64,000 bases of DNA, from NCBI GenBank assembly GCA_023230325.1, contig JALNXN010000004.1, positions 1 to 64,000 of the forward strand, read 5' to 3'. The translations under genes were made by a program, and so were the position numbers. Under the pieces are notes generated by a model. That model was not told the origin of the DNA and did not search any database. It saw only the letters and a list, made by a program, of their open reading frames with translations. Origin of the DNA: an archaeon. Its GTDB lineage: Archaea; Iainarchaeota; Iainarchaeia; Iainarchaeales; CSSED10-239. This document shows positions 24,376 to 32,863 of the stretch, one piece after another (the stretch's first letter is position 1; each line of letters begins with the position of its first letter).

Positions 24376-24939
24376 GTGAGTGATGGAAAAATAGTTAGAA
24401 AAGAAATTAAAGAAAATATTATAGAAGTTTCTAGTGATATTAAAGTTAATATAGAAAATAGTAAAATAACTTTAGAAAAAGCAGGAGAAACACAAGAAAT
24501 AACATACAATCCTGTGTTTGTAAGTGTTAACTTTAAAGATAACAAGTTAGTGATTAGAGCAAACAGTAAGAAAAAAAACTTCGTGTCTGTAATAAACACA
24601 TTAAGAAAAATAGTACTTAATGCAATTTCAGGATTTGATAAAGAATACACAGCAAAATTATCAATTGTATTTTCTCACTTTCCAATGACTGTAAAAGTAG
24701 AAGGTAATGATATTATAATTTCCAATTTTTTAGGAGAAAAAAAGCCTAGAAGAACAAAAGTTATGCCAGGTTGTAAAGTTGTAGTTAATGGTAAAGACAT
24801 AGTTGTTACTGGTAAAAATAAATATTTTGTAGGTCAAACAGCAGGAAACTTTGAAACAACTACAAGGGTTAGAGGAAAAGATTATAGAGTTTTTGATGAT
24901 GGAATTTATATTGTTGAAAAATCTAATCAATTAGAGTAA
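24376..24939 (+). CDS. rpl6: Large subunit ribosomal protein uL6
   Basis: Near the sarcin-ricin loop, contacting elongation factors. The 187-residue product consists of two similar beta domains, and its end has GNDIIISNFLGEKKPRRTKV and the following DIVVTGKNKYFVGQTAGNFE, the family signature region. GTG 24376 is chosen by analogy with neighbours: GTGAT at 24367-24371 followed by three bases and the start. ATG 24370 and GTG 24367 are alternative in-frame starts, adding 2-3 residues. Confidence 0.93.
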   Translation: MSDGKIVRKEIKENIIEVSSDIKVNIENSKITLEKAGETQEITYNPVFVSVNFKDNKLVIRANSKKKNFVSVINTLRKIVLNAISGFDKEYTAKLSIVFSHFPMTVKVEGNDIIISNFLGEKKPRRTKVMPGCKVVVNGKDIVVTGKNKYFVGQTAGNFETTTRVRGKDYRVFDDGIYIVEKSNQLE

Positions 24940-24959
24940 ATTAAAATAATGTGATATTT

Positions 24960-25298
24960 ATGAGTAAAGATACCCCAAACTTTAGAGGTCATTTTGGACT
25001 AACAACAAGAAGAAGAAAGAAAAGAAGAGATGTTAATAAATGGAGATTTCCAAGAGGAATTGACAGATCTTTATCTGAAAAAAGAGGACCTATGCCAAGA
25101 ATTGGGTATGGTCACAAAGTTGAAGATAAGTTTAAACATCCTTCAAACTATAAAGAGATTTTAGTTTCTTCAAAAACAGATCTTTTAAATGTTTTAGATG
25201 AAAAAATAGCAATTAGATTTTCACAAACATTAGGTCAAAAGAAAAAAGAAGAACTAACAAAAATTGCAACAGAAAAAAATATGAAAATATTAAACTAA
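24960..25298 (+). CDS. rpl32e: Large subunit ribosomal protein eL32
   Basis: Archaeal/eukaryotic-specific 50S protein. The 112-residue product has RRDVNKWRFPRGIDRSLSEK, GPMPRIGYGHKVEDKFKHPS and a conserved C-terminal helix-strand ending MKILN. ATG 24960 follows GTGAT (24951-24955); the in-frame GTG is part of that signal. Located between L6 and L19e as in other archaea. Confidence 0.93.
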   Translation: MSKDTPNFRGHFGLTTRRRKKRRDVNKWRFPRGIDRSLSEKRGPMPRIGYGHKVEDKFKHPSNYKEILVSSKTDLLNVLDEKIAIRFSQTLGQKKKEELTKIATEKNMKILN

Positions 25299-25331
25299 AT
25301 ATGAGAACATTAAATTAAAATTGTGACATTT

Positions 25332-25781
25332 ATGAAATTAAATACACTAAAAGATTTAGCTGGAAAGTTATTAAAAAAAGGAAAACATAAATTGATTGTT
25401 GATACTGAGAAATTAGAAGTTCACAAAAAAAAAGTAGAAGACTCAATTACTAGAGAAGATGTTAGACAATTGATCAACGACGGTGTTATTAAAAAACAAA
25501 AAAACACAGGTCAATCAACAGGAAGATCTAAAGCTCTTTTAGAAAAGAAAAAACTAAAAAGAAAAAGAGGACCTGGTAAAAGGAAAGGAACAAAGGCTGC
25601 AAGAAAAACTACAAATGAGCATAACCTAAAAGTTAGAGGTCTTAGAAAAAGATTAAAAGAAATTAAAAAAGAAGATAAACTAAATGGTAAAAACTATAAA
25701 AAAGTATACCTGATGATTACTGGTAACTATTTTAGAGGAAAGAAACATTTAGAAGAATATATTAATGGTGAAAATAAATGA
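25332..25781 (+). CDS. rpl19e: Large subunit ribosomal protein eL19
   Basis: Forms an intersubunit bridge with a long C-terminal helix. The 149-residue product shows LKDLAGKLLKKGKHKLIVDT, the basic RSKALLEKKKLKRKRGPGKR segment and KGTKAARKT. ATG 25332 follows GTGACATTT, a weaker form of the GTGAT signal. The stop overlaps the L18 start (ATGA). Confidence 0.93.
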   Translation: MKLNTLKDLAGKLLKKGKHKLIVDTEKLEVHKKKVEDSITREDVRQLINDGVIKKQKNTGQSTGRSKALLEKKKLKRKRGPGKRKGTKAARKTTNEHNLKVRGLRKRLKEIKKEDKLNGKNYKKVYLMITGNYFRGKKHLEEYINGENK

Positions 25782-26293
25782 AAAGCGGCCCAACTTATAA
25801 TGTCCAATTTAGAAGAAAAAGAACACAAAAAACAGATTACAAGAAAAGATTAAGTTCTTTAAAATCTGAGAAAAATAGATTTGTAGTTAGACTATCAAAC
25901 AAGCTAGTAAGAGCACAAGTTGTTGATTATAAAACACAAGGAGATGTTTGCCTAGCGTCAGTAAATTCAAATGATCTAAAAAAAATATATTCTTGGAAAT
26001 ATTCTTTAAACACAACTCCTGCAATTTATTTAACTGCATTGATGTTGTGTGATAAAGCAAAAAAAATTGGAATTGATGAAGTAATTTTTGATACTGGCTT
26101 AAAAACATATAAACCAAAATCAAAAATCTATGCAGCTTTAAAAGCAATTGCAGATTCAAATTTAAAATGTGCTTATGATAAAAAAGCTTTCCCTTTAGAT
26201 GAAAGAATTGAAGGAAAGCATATTGATAGTCATTTGAAAAATAATATTACAAAAGACTTTAATGAAATTAAATCAAAAATTTTAAAAAATTAA
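25778..26293 (+). CDS. rpl18: Large subunit ribosomal protein uL18
   Basis: Binds 5S rRNA with L5. The 171-residue archaeal-type protein begins with a basic RRKRTQKTDYKKRLSSLKS segment, followed by FVVRLSNKLVRAQVVDYKTQ, AKKIGIDEVIFDTGLKTYKP and the conserved FPLDERIEGKHI near the end. It is translated from an ATG overlapping the L19e stop. Confidence 0.94.
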   Translation: MKSGPTYNVQFRRKRTQKTDYKKRLSSLKSEKNRFVVRLSNKLVRAQVVDYKTQGDVCLASVNSNDLKKIYSWKYSLNTTPAIYLTALMLCDKAKKIGIDEVIFDTGLKTYKPKSKIYAALKAIADSNLKCAYDKKAFPLDERIEGKHIDSHLKNNITKDFNEIKSKILKN

Positions 26294-26310
26294 AATTAAT
26301 GTGAAATAAT

Positions 26311-27015
26311 ATGTCTGTAGATAGAAAAGAAAAAACTGATAACCCAAAAAGAAAGGGTAGAGAAAGACGAGCAAGAACTGAAAGAAGTTTAAATATAAAT
26401 TTTGATAAAAATTTATGGGTTCCAAAAACAATCTTAGGTAATAAAGTAAAGAATGGAGAATTAACAACCTTTGAAGATGTTTTTAAATTCGGAAAGATTA
26501 TGGAACCAGAGATCATTGATTTTCTAATACCTGATCTAAAAATAAAAATTGTTGACATTAAAAAAACAACAAGAGTTACAAGAGCAGGTAGACATTTTTC
26601 TTTTAGAGTTTCTGCGATTGTTGGAGATGGTGCTGGACATATAGGTCTTGGATCAGGAAAGAATATTGAAAGAATAACTGCCCAAGAAAAAGCAATCCAA
26701 AAAGCAAAATTAAATATTATTGGAATCAAAAGAGGATCAGGAAGTTGGGAAAGTAACACCTATGATGATAACTCTGTACCTTACAGAACAATTGGAAAAT
26801 GTGCGTCATTAAGAGTAGAGTTGTTGCCTGCACCAAAAGGAATTGGTTTAGCTGTAAGTGAATCTATTAAACCAGTTTTTGAGTTAGCAGGAATTACTAA
26901 TGTTTGGTCAAAGACAAGAGGAGCAACAGACACTAAATTAAATTTTGTTAGAGCAACAATTGATGCTTTAAATAATTTAAGTAATTTAAAAGTTTTAAAC
27001 AAAAAAGAAGAATGA
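26311..27015 (+). CDS. rps5: Small subunit ribosomal protein uS5
   Basis: 30S protein at the mRNA entry and decoding region. The 234-residue archaeal form carries an N-terminal basic extension, the S5 double-stranded RNA-binding core VTRAGRHFSFRVSAIVGDG with AGHIGLGSGK, and the C-terminal domain with PKGIGLAVSESIKPVFELAG and DVWSKTRGAT-like sequence. GTGAAATAAT precedes the ATG. Confidence 0.95.
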   Translation: MSVDRKEKTDNPKRKGRERRARTERSLNINFDKNLWVPKTILGNKVKNGELTTFEDVFKFGKIMEPEIIDFLIPDLKIKIVDIKKTTRVTRAGRHFSFRVSAIVGDGAGHIGLGSGKNIERITAQEKAIQKAKLNIIGIKRGSGSWESNTYDDNSVPYRTIGKCASLRVELLPAPKGIGLAVSESIKPVFELAGITNVWSKTRGATDTKLNFVRATIDALNNLSNLKVLNKKEE

Positions 27016-27046
27016 AAATAATTTTATATTTTAAGAAGGAATAACT

Positions 27047-27505
27047 ATGTTTGCAATATTAAGAGTTAGAGGAAAAATTGGCGTTAACTATAAAATAGAA
27101 CACAATTTAGAATTACTAAATTTAACAAGAGTAAATCATTGTGTGTTATTAAAAAAATCTCCTGAGTTAATGGGTATGCTAAGAAAAGGCAAAGATTATA
27201 TAACCTGGGGAGAAATAAATAAAGACATCCTAAAATCCCTTTTAGAAAAAAGAGGAAAAGTTTATCTAGAAGATAACAAGTTAGTTCCATTTAAAGAAAA
27301 ATATTCAAAAGATGTTGACAAAATCATTACTGAACTTTTAGATGATAAAAAAACAATTAAAGATTATAATATTAAACAAGTATTTAGATTAAAGGCACCA
27401 TCAAAAGGATATGATAGAAAAGGTGTTAAAAAAACATATGTTCAAGGCGGAGCTTTAGGTAACAGAGGAGAAAATATTAATAAACTTTTAAAGAAGATGA
27501 TCTAA
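27047..27505 (+). CDS. rpl30: Large subunit ribosomal protein uL30
   Basis: The 152-residue product is the long archaeal/eukaryotic form: N-terminal FAILRVRGKIGVNYKIEHNL, LELLNLTRVNHCVLL, YITWGEINKDIL and the basic C-terminal RLKAPSKGYDRKGVKKTY. An AAGGA signal precedes the ATG. It follows S5 as in other archaeal clusters. Confidence 0.93.
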   Translation: MFAILRVRGKIGVNYKIEHNLELLNLTRVNHCVLLKKSPELMGMLRKGKDYITWGEINKDILKSLLEKRGKVYLEDNKLVPFKEKYSKDVDKIITELLDDKKTIKDYNIKQVFRLKAPSKGYDRKGVKKTYVQGGALGNRGENINKLLKKMI

Positions 27506-27555
27506 GTTAAATTAATGTTTTTATAAAAATATATATTTTAAATTTGTGAAAAGGT

Positions 27556-27939
27556 ATGAGTAAATCAAAAGTAGACAGATTAAGAGGAAAAAGAACTCAT
27601 GGTAAGGGAAACACCAAAAACAATAGAGGTGGCGGAAGTAACGGTGGTAGAGGAAGAGGTGGCTCTTTTAAACACAAATTTACAAAGTATGCTCCACTTA
27701 TAGGTGTAAGAAAATTACTTAAGCCAAGACTAAAGGCTAAAACACAATTAAAGACAATTACTTTAACAGATTTAGATTTAATTATTAGAGATCAGACAAC
27801 AATTGATTTAAAACAATTAGGTTATGAAAAGATTTTAGGAACAGGAAACATTTCTAAAAAAGTAACAATTAGAAATGTTAAGGCAATAACAAAAGTTGCA
27901 AAATCAAAGATTGAAGCTATTGGGGGCTTGATTGAATGA
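27556..27939 (+). CDS. rpl15: Large subunit ribosomal protein uL15
   Basis: Early 50S assembly protein. The 127-residue product has the Gly/Arg-rich N-terminal tail typical of the family (RLRGKRTHGKGNTKNNRGGG and RGRGGSFKHKF) and the globular C-terminal part ending AKSKIEAIGGLIE. The start follows GTGAAAAGGT. The stop codon overlaps the SecY start (ATGA), coupling SecY synthesis to ribosomal proteins. Confidence 0.93.
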   Translation: MSKSKVDRLRGKRTHGKGNTKNNRGGGSNGGRGRGGSFKHKFTKYAPLIGVRKLLKPRLKAKTQLKTITLTDLDLIIRDQTTIDLKQLGYEKILGTGNISKKVTIRNVKAITKVAKSKIEAIGGLIE

Positions 27940-29276
27940 GTTTTTATAGTATAGCTCAAAAGATCTTACCTTCCGTCAAAGATCCTTCAAAAGTTCCTGT
28001 TCTTAAAAAAAAATTAATTTGGACAGGAATTGTTTTAGCTGTATTCTTTATCTTAGGTACAGTTAAGTTAATTGGAATCTCTCCAACAGCATTAGTTAAT
28101 TTAGAATATTATCAAATGATTATGGCTAGTCAGTTAGGAACACTGATCAGTTTGGGAATTGGTCCAATTGTTCTTTCTTCAATTATCTTGCAGTTGTTGG
28201 TTGGAGTAAAAGTTATTAATTTAAATTTTTCAAATCCTGAAGATAGAGCAAAATTTAGTATTTTACAAAAATTGTTTGCAGTTGTTTTGTCAATTGTAGA
28301 GGCAGTTGTTGCCGTAAGTGTAGGGATGTTAGTTCCTTTGCCAGGTATGGCTTTGTTTATTGTTATACAGGTTGCCTTAGGTTCTATATTGCTACTGTAT
28401 TTAGATGAAGTGGTAAGCAAGTATGGAATTGGTTCAGGTGTTGGATTGTTTATTGCAGCAGGGGTTTCTCAATCAATTATTTGGAGATTGTTTGCACTTC
28501 CTTCTGCAACATTAGGAACAAAGGGGTTGTTGTTTGTTGCTTTTGATTCTATAACAACTGGTGCAATCTCTCAATTAATTTCATCTTTTATAATTCCTTT
28601 GCTAGTAACTTTTGCAGTTTTTTTGATTGTGGTCTATGTTGAAGGAATGCATGTTAATATCCCTTTAACGGTCGGAAGAAGTGGTATTGGTGCAAAATAT
28701 CCAGTAAAGTTATTATATGTTTCTAACATGCCAGTAATTTTAGCAGCAACTTTGTTTGCAAATGTTGCTTTGTTTGTAAATCTTGCAAAGAATACATTTT
28801 TAGAAAATATTATGTTTAAAATAGCAGCAGTATTAACCCCTCAGTATGGGCTCTTAGAAAGTACAATTTTAGGTGGTGCTACTTGGGGGATGTGGGGTAG
28901 CGCTTTAATCTATATGGTAATATTTGTTGTAACCTGTGTGTTGTTTGGTAAATTTTGGGTGCAGGTTGGAGGACAAGATTCTGCTTCAGTTGCAAAGCAA
29001 TTGCAGAGCTCAGGTATGTCAATTCCTGGGTTTAGAAGGGACCAGAGAGTGTTAACAACCGTATTAAAAAGATATATACCCACAATTACTATATTAGGGT
29101 CAATATTTGTTAGTTTACTTGCATTCTTTTCTGACCTGACAGGTGCTATAGGTTCTGGAATTGGAATCCTATTAACAGTTGGAATTATTTATAAGTTCTA
29201 TGAACAAATTGCAAAAGACCCTATGTTTGTATCAAGTGGGTTGATGAAAAATATAGTTGGTAAGAATAAAAATTAG
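27936..29276 (+). CDS. secY: Protein translocase subunit SecY (Sec61 alpha)
   Basis: Channel of the Sec translocon. The 446-residue protein has ten predicted membrane helices, the plug region after helix 1, GIGPIVLSSIILQLLVG in helix 2, the conserved cytoplasmic YVEGMHVNIPLTVGRS loop and the GSGIGILLTVGIIYKFYE end. In most archaea adk follows secY; here the EMC3/YidC-like gene follows directly. The start ATG overlaps the L15 stop. G-richer codon use than in neighbours reflects membrane segments. Confidence 0.96.
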   Translation: MSFYSIAQKILPSVKDPSKVPVLKKKLIWTGIVLAVFFILGTVKLIGISPTALVNLEYYQMIMASQLGTLISLGIGPIVLSSIILQLLVGVKVINLNFSNPEDRAKFSILQKLFAVVLSIVEAVVAVSVGMLVPLPGMALFIVIQVALGSILLLYLDEVVSKYGIGSGVGLFIAAGVSQSIIWRLFALPSATLGTKGLLFVAFDSITTGAISQLISSFIIPLLVTFAVFLIVVYVEGMHVNIPLTVGRSGIGAKYPVKLLYVSNMPVILAATLFANVALFVNLAKNTFLENIMFKIAAVLTPQYGLLESTILGGATWGMWGSALIYMVIFVVTCVLFGKFWVQVGGQDSASVAKQLQSSGMSIPGFRRDQRVLTTVLKRYIPTITILGSIFVSLLAFFSDLTGAIGSGIGILLTVGIIYKFYEQIAKDPMFVSSGLMKNIVGKNKN

Positions 29277-29289
29277 AGGTTTGAAAAAA

Positions 29290-29757
29290 ATGTTTGTTTC
29301 TCCGTTAGTTAATGTTTGGGTTGATATGATAATTATTGTTATTGTTTTTGCAGTAGCAAACAAGTTAGTACAACACTTAACAATTAATCCAAAAGATTAT
29401 TTTTATGTTAAATTAAAATCAAAAGCAATTAATAAAGAAATGAAAGTATTAGCTAATGAACAGAAAATGACAGAAGTTAAGGCTAAACAGAAAGAGGCTT
29501 TTAAGTTGGTTGGAGATCAATTTAAGATGACTAAAAAATCAATGTTTATAATGTTAATTATTGCATTCCCTTTGTTGTGGTTTGTAAAAGAATATTATAG
29601 TGAATTGGTTTATAATTTTGGACTCTTTGTTGTAAATGGTTTTTGGGCTTATGTTATTTTAGGAGTTGTAATTTCTATGATTATAAGTGGAATTTATGAT
29701 AAGGTGCTAGTAAAGAAGTATTACCCAAATGGGTTGGTTGAAAAAAGTAAAAATTAA
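29290..29757 (+). CDS. EMC3/DUF106 family membrane insertase (YidC/Oxa1 superfamily)
   Basis: Inserts membrane proteins, probably acting with SecY. The 155-residue product has an N-terminal helix (VNVWVDMIIIVIVFAVAN, about 5-25), a cytoplasmic coiled coil rich in Lys and Glu (about 40-85, containing NKEMKVLANEQKMTEVKAKQ), and two further helices (about 90-108 and 118-140). This is the archaeal DUF106 layout, known to resemble YidC and EMC3. ATG 29290 follows AGAGGT with good spacing; the in-frame TTG at 29281 is possible. Confidence 0.85.
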   Translation: MFVSPLVNVWVDMIIIVIVFAVANKLVQHLTINPKDYFYVKLKSKAINKEMKVLANEQKMTEVKAKQKEAFKLVGDQFKMTKKSMFIMLIIAFPLLWFVKEYYSELVYNFGLFVVNGFWAYVILGVVISMIISGIYDKVLVKKYYPNGLVEKSKN

Positions 29758-29877
29758 AAATTGAAACAGAAATTAAAAATTGAAAAAAATTAAAAATTTA
29801 AAAAAGAAAATTAAAAATTTGAATTTAAAAGAAATTTAAATTAAAGAGGAAATTAAAATTAATATAGGTGAAATGTT
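29758..29877. other. A-rich spacer without genes
   Basis: The 120 bases hold repeated aaattaaaaattgaaa-like units and no frame, stem or RNA gene that I can see. In other archaea cmk lies near this position. The L34e ribosome binding site (AGGTGA) is at its end. Confidence 0.6.
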
Positions 29878-30222
29878 ATGCCAAATCCAAATCAAAAATA
29901 TAAAAAACATAAAGTTGTAAAGACCCCAAGTGGAAAACAAAGTAGATTGATACTTAAGAAAAAACCTTCAAAACATGTTTGTGCATTAAGTAAAAAACCA
30001 TTGTTTGGTATGCCTAATGGTAAAAGACCTTTTGAGGTTGCAAGACTTTTTAAGACACAAAGAAGACCTGAAAATCCATTGGCTTCAATGATTGCACCAG
30101 ATATTAGAAAGGATATTTACATAGAGTCAATTATGCTTAAGTATAATCTGATTACTGAAGATGATATTGACTTAAGACATAAAAAATATATTGGTATGAT
30201 TATAAGTAAAGTAGAAAAATAG
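29878..30222 (+). CDS. rpl34e: Large subunit ribosomal protein eL34, reduced zinc site
   Basis: Archaeal/eukaryotic-specific 50S protein. The 114-residue product has the family start (QKYKKHKVVKTPSGKQSRLI), KPSKHVCALSKKPLFGMPNG and the KTQRRPENPLASMIAPDIR segment with the basic-Pro motif. In typical homologues the first pair of zinc ligands is CxxC; here it reads C-A-L-S, so zinc binding has probably been lost. A C-terminal extension of about 20 residues is present. Confidence 0.88.
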   Translation: MPNPNQKYKKHKVVKTPSGKQSRLILKKKPSKHVCALSKKPLFGMPNGKRPFEVARLFKTQRRPENPLASMIAPDIRKDIYIESIMLKYNLITEDDIDLRHKKYIGMIISKVEK

Positions 30223-30246
30223 AAATATAAAAAAATAGTGATATTT

Positions 30247-30402
30247 ATGGGTATTTTAAAAGTTGGAAAAGAATGTATCTTAGTGCAGGGTACAGATTTT
30301 GGTAAAAAAATTAAAATTGAAAAACTAGATAATAATTTTATTTATTATAAAGATAAAGATAAACTAAAAAAAGTAGGAATACTACATGTATTTCCTTTAT
30401 AA
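30247..30402 (+). CDS. rpl14e: Miniature ribosomal protein eL14-like KOW protein (51 aa)
   Basis: A 51-codon frame (ATG 30247, TAA 30400-30402) preceded by GTGATATTT, the standard ribosome binding arrangement here. The product opens MGILKVGKECILVQGTDFGK, continues KIKIEKLDNNFIYYKD, and ends KKVGILHVFPL. The strand-turn pattern, the GTDFGKK turn and the C-terminal hxxLHVxP resemble L14e, which sits exactly here (before S13) in many archaea. Normal archaeal L14e is about 75-95 residues. Similarity is read by eye, so the family call is moderate; coding status is well supported by start signal, position and tight packing. Confidence 0.7.
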   Translation: MGILKVGKECILVQGTDFGKKIKIEKLDNNFIYYKDKDKLKKVGILHVFPL

Positions 30403-30421
30403 ATAAAGAAAGGTAATAATT

Positions 30422-31054
30422 ATGGCTAAAAAAACAAACACAAAAGGTGGAAAAGGTAAAAAACCAACTAAAGGATCTAAAGGTCAAAAGGGTCAAAAGA
30501 ACCCAAAGAAAGGTGGTAAGCAAGATCTTGTAAAGGTTACAAAAACAGAAAGAGTTTTTAAACAAAAGACAAGACCTGTTCCAACACACATAGACCTAAC
30601 AAAGGAAGGTAGTGACTTTAAACAAATTGTAAGACTTGTAAATAGAGATGTTCCTGGTTATTTATCAATTGGAAATGGAATAAAAACGATCTATGGAGTA
30701 AGTGATAGATTAGGAAAAGTAATTGATAAAGTCTTTTGTAAAAAAATTGGAAAAGATATTAAAAAAATTGGTTATCTGTCAGAAGAGGAAATTATATTGT
30801 TAGAAGAGACTTTATTAAATATTGATAAAGAAGTTCCTGCTTGGATGATCAACAGATCAAAGACATCAGATGGAAGAAGTCTAAACTTAATTATGGCAGA
30901 TCTAAAATTAGAAATTAGAAAAGATCTTCAAAAACTTGGAAAAATGAAAAGTTATAGAGGTCTAAGATTACAATGGGGTCTAACAGTAAGAGGACAAAAA
31001 ACAAAATCAAGCTTTAGAAGAAGTGGGGCTGTTGGAGTAACTAAAAAGAAATAA
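30422..31054 (+). CDS. rps13: Small subunit ribosomal protein uS13 with Lys/Gly N-terminal extension
   Basis: 30S head protein contacting the P-site tRNA and L5. The family core begins near residue 61 (DFKQIVRLVNRDVPG) and includes TIYGVSDRLGK and the end KMKSYRGLRLQWGLTVRGQK. The first 60 or so residues are an unusual Lys/Gly/Gln-rich extension made of KGGKGKKPTKGSKGQKGQKN-like sequence. Total length is 210 residues against about 150 in most archaea. GGTAATAATT precedes the ATG. Confidence 0.93.
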   Translation: MAKKTNTKGGKGKKPTKGSKGQKGQKNPKKGGKQDLVKVTKTERVFKQKTRPVPTHIDLTKEGSDFKQIVRLVNRDVPGYLSIGNGIKTIYGVSDRLGKVIDKVFCKKIGKDIKKIGYLSEEEIILLEETLLNIDKEVPAWMINRSKTSDGRSLNLIMADLKLEIRKDLQKLGKMKSYRGLRLQWGLTVRGQKTKSSFRRSGAVGVTKKK

Positions 31055-31075
31055 AATTTAAATAAGTGATGAATT

Positions 31076-31657
31076 ATGGGTGATCCTAAAAGATTAGAAA
31101 GACAATATGATGTTCCAAGAATGAAATGGAATAAATCAAAAATTAGAGCTGATAAAAAAATAATGTCTGAATATGGCTTAAAAACAAAAAAAGAAATTTG
31201 GAAAGCAGAAACAGAAGTTAGAAAGTTCAGAAAAAGAGCAAGATTACTTTTGGCAGGAAGAATTGATGACTATGCTACAAGAAAGGATGAACTTTTAAAA
31301 AGATTAGAAGGCATAGGAATTTTATCTAAAGACTCCAAGATAGAAGATGTTCTAAAACTAGAAGCAACTGATTTTTTAGACAGAAGATTACAGACTTTAG
31401 TTTTTAGAAATGGACTTGCCTTAACAGCTAATCAAGCTAGACAATTAATTACACATAATCACATCTTAGTTAATGGAAAGGTTAGAACAATTCCTGGCTC
31501 CTTAATTAAAGCAGGAGAATTAATTGCATATTCAAATACTAAAATTAAAAATGAAATAGATAGGTCTTTAGAAGAAAAAGGAAAACCAGTATCTAAAGAA
31601 AAAAAATCTGCAAAAGAAAAAGAAAACAAAGAAACTGCAGAACCTAAAAAGGAGTGA
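31076..31657 (+). CDS. rps4: Small subunit ribosomal protein uS4
   Basis: Primary 16S rRNA binder. The 193-residue product has MGDPKRLERQYDVPRMKWNK at the start, LLKRLEGIGIL, and the S4 RNA-binding domain LTANQARQLITHNHILVNGK followed by IPGSLIKAGE. A Lys/Glu tail ends it. The ribosome binding site is GTGATGAATT. Order S13-S4-S11-RpoD is conserved in archaea. Confidence 0.95.
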   Translation: MGDPKRLERQYDVPRMKWNKSKIRADKKIMSEYGLKTKKEIWKAETEVRKFRKRARLLLAGRIDDYATRKDELLKRLEGIGILSKDSKIEDVLKLEATDFLDRRLQTLVFRNGLALTANQARQLITHNHILVNGKVRTIPGSLIKAGELIAYSNTKIKNEIDRSLEEKGKPVSKEKKSAKEKENKETAEPKKE

Positions 31658-31663
31658 TGATTA

Positions 31664-32053
31664 ATGGCTAGTGCTGAAAAAGTTGGAGTTGTAAATATTT
31701 TTGCATCAAGAAATAACACCATCATGGTGCTTACAGATGAAAGTGGTGCAGAAACTATTGCAAAATCATCAGGTGGACAATTAACAAAATCTCAACATAA
31801 AGAAGGATCTCCTTATATTGCTATGAAGATGGCACAAGTGATTGCTGAAAAAGCAAAAGAAAAAGGAATTAAAGAAATTTATGTGAAAATTAGAGCACCA
31901 GGTGGTAATTTATATAATAATCCTGGACAAGGTGCTGAGCCTTCAATTAAGTCGTTAACAAGATATGGCTTAAGAATAATCAGTATCTTAAACACAACAC
32001 CTATGCCTCATGATGGTTGTAGAAAAAAGAAATCTCATAGAAGAAAAAAATAA
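31664..32053 (+). CDS. rps11: Small subunit ribosomal protein uS11
   Basis: 30S platform protein at the mRNA exit. The 129-residue product contains GVVNIFASRNNTIMVLTDES, the SGGQLTKSQHKEGSPYIAMK segment, IYVKIRAPGGNLYNNPGQGA and the basic end PMPHDGCRKKKSHRRKK. Start ATG follows GAGTGATGATTA. It is a canonical copy. Confidence 0.96.
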   Translation: MASAEKVGVVNIFASRNNTIMVLTDESGAETIAKSSGGQLTKSQHKEGSPYIAMKMAQVIAEKAKEKGIKEIYVKIRAPGGNLYNNPGQGAEPSIKSLTRYGLRIISILNTTPMPHDGCRKKKSHRRKK

Positions 32054-32089
32054 TATTTCATAGAAAAATAAAATAGTTTGTGATTGAAT

Positions 32090-32827
32090 ATGGTTAGAAT
32101 TAAATTTTTAGAAAATGATGGTAAGGTATACAGATATCTTTTAGAAAATACTGATTATTCTTATTTAAATGCAATAAGAAGGATTATCACTTATTTAGTG
32201 CCTACTTATGGTATTGATGAAATTGATTTTTTTGAAAATGATTCTGTAGTTGTAGATGAGATGCTTGCAAACAGAATTGGACTTTGCCCAATCAACACGC
32301 CATTAGTTAATACTGGTAAAAAAGTTACATTTAAGTTAGAAGAAGAAGGTCCAAAAACAGTTTATTCAAAAGATTTTATATCAAATGATCCTGAAATAAA
32401 AATGGTGTATGACACCATTCCTTTAACAAAATTAAATGAAGGAGAAAGACTAAAGTTAGAAGCTTATGCAAATGTTGGAAGCGGTAGAGAACATGTAAAA
32501 TATTCTCCTGCAATTGTTTCTTACGCACAAGTTTATGATTTAGAAATTACAAGAGGTTGTGAAAGTTGTAAAGCCTGCTTTGAAAGGTGTTTGGTGAATT
32601 CAATTAAGCAAGATTCAACAAAACAAATCTTATTAAATCCAAAAGATTATGATTATTGTGTATCTTGTGCAGAAAAGTGTGATAAAAAGTGTTTAAAAAT
32701 CAACAGTACCAATAATTATATATTAACCATAGAATTAATTGGTCAAAATTCAATAAATGATTTACTAAAATTAACAGAAAGATATCTTGTAGAAAATATA
32801 GGTGTCTTTAAAAAGAAAATAAAATAA
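32090..32827 (+). CDS. rpoD: DNA-directed RNA polymerase subunit D with two Fe-S cluster motifs
   Basis: Alpha-like assembly subunit of archaeal RNA polymerase, partner of subunit L. The 245-residue product has the alpha-NTD signature YSYLNAIRRIITYLVPTYGI and LANRIGLCPI. The inserted domain 3 carries eight cysteines: C157, C160, C163, C167 and C190, C193, C197, C201, consistent with two 4Fe-4S clusters as in a subset of archaeal RpoD. The second set has spacing x2, x3, x3 instead of the usual x2, x2, x3. ATG 32090 is preceded by GTGAT. Confidence 0.94.
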   Translation: MVRIKFLENDGKVYRYLLENTDYSYLNAIRRIITYLVPTYGIDEIDFFENDSVVVDEMLANRIGLCPINTPLVNTGKKVTFKLEEEGPKTVYSKDFISNDPEIKMVYDTIPLTKLNEGERLKLEAYANVGSGREHVKYSPAIVSYAQVYDLEITRGCESCKACFERCLVNSIKQDSTKQILLNPKDYDYCVSCAEKCDKKCLKINSTNNYILTIELIGQNSINDLLKLTERYLVENIGVFKKKIK

Positions 32828-32863
32828 GATTTAAGTAAAAAAAGAGAAAGAGATTTTTATTCT

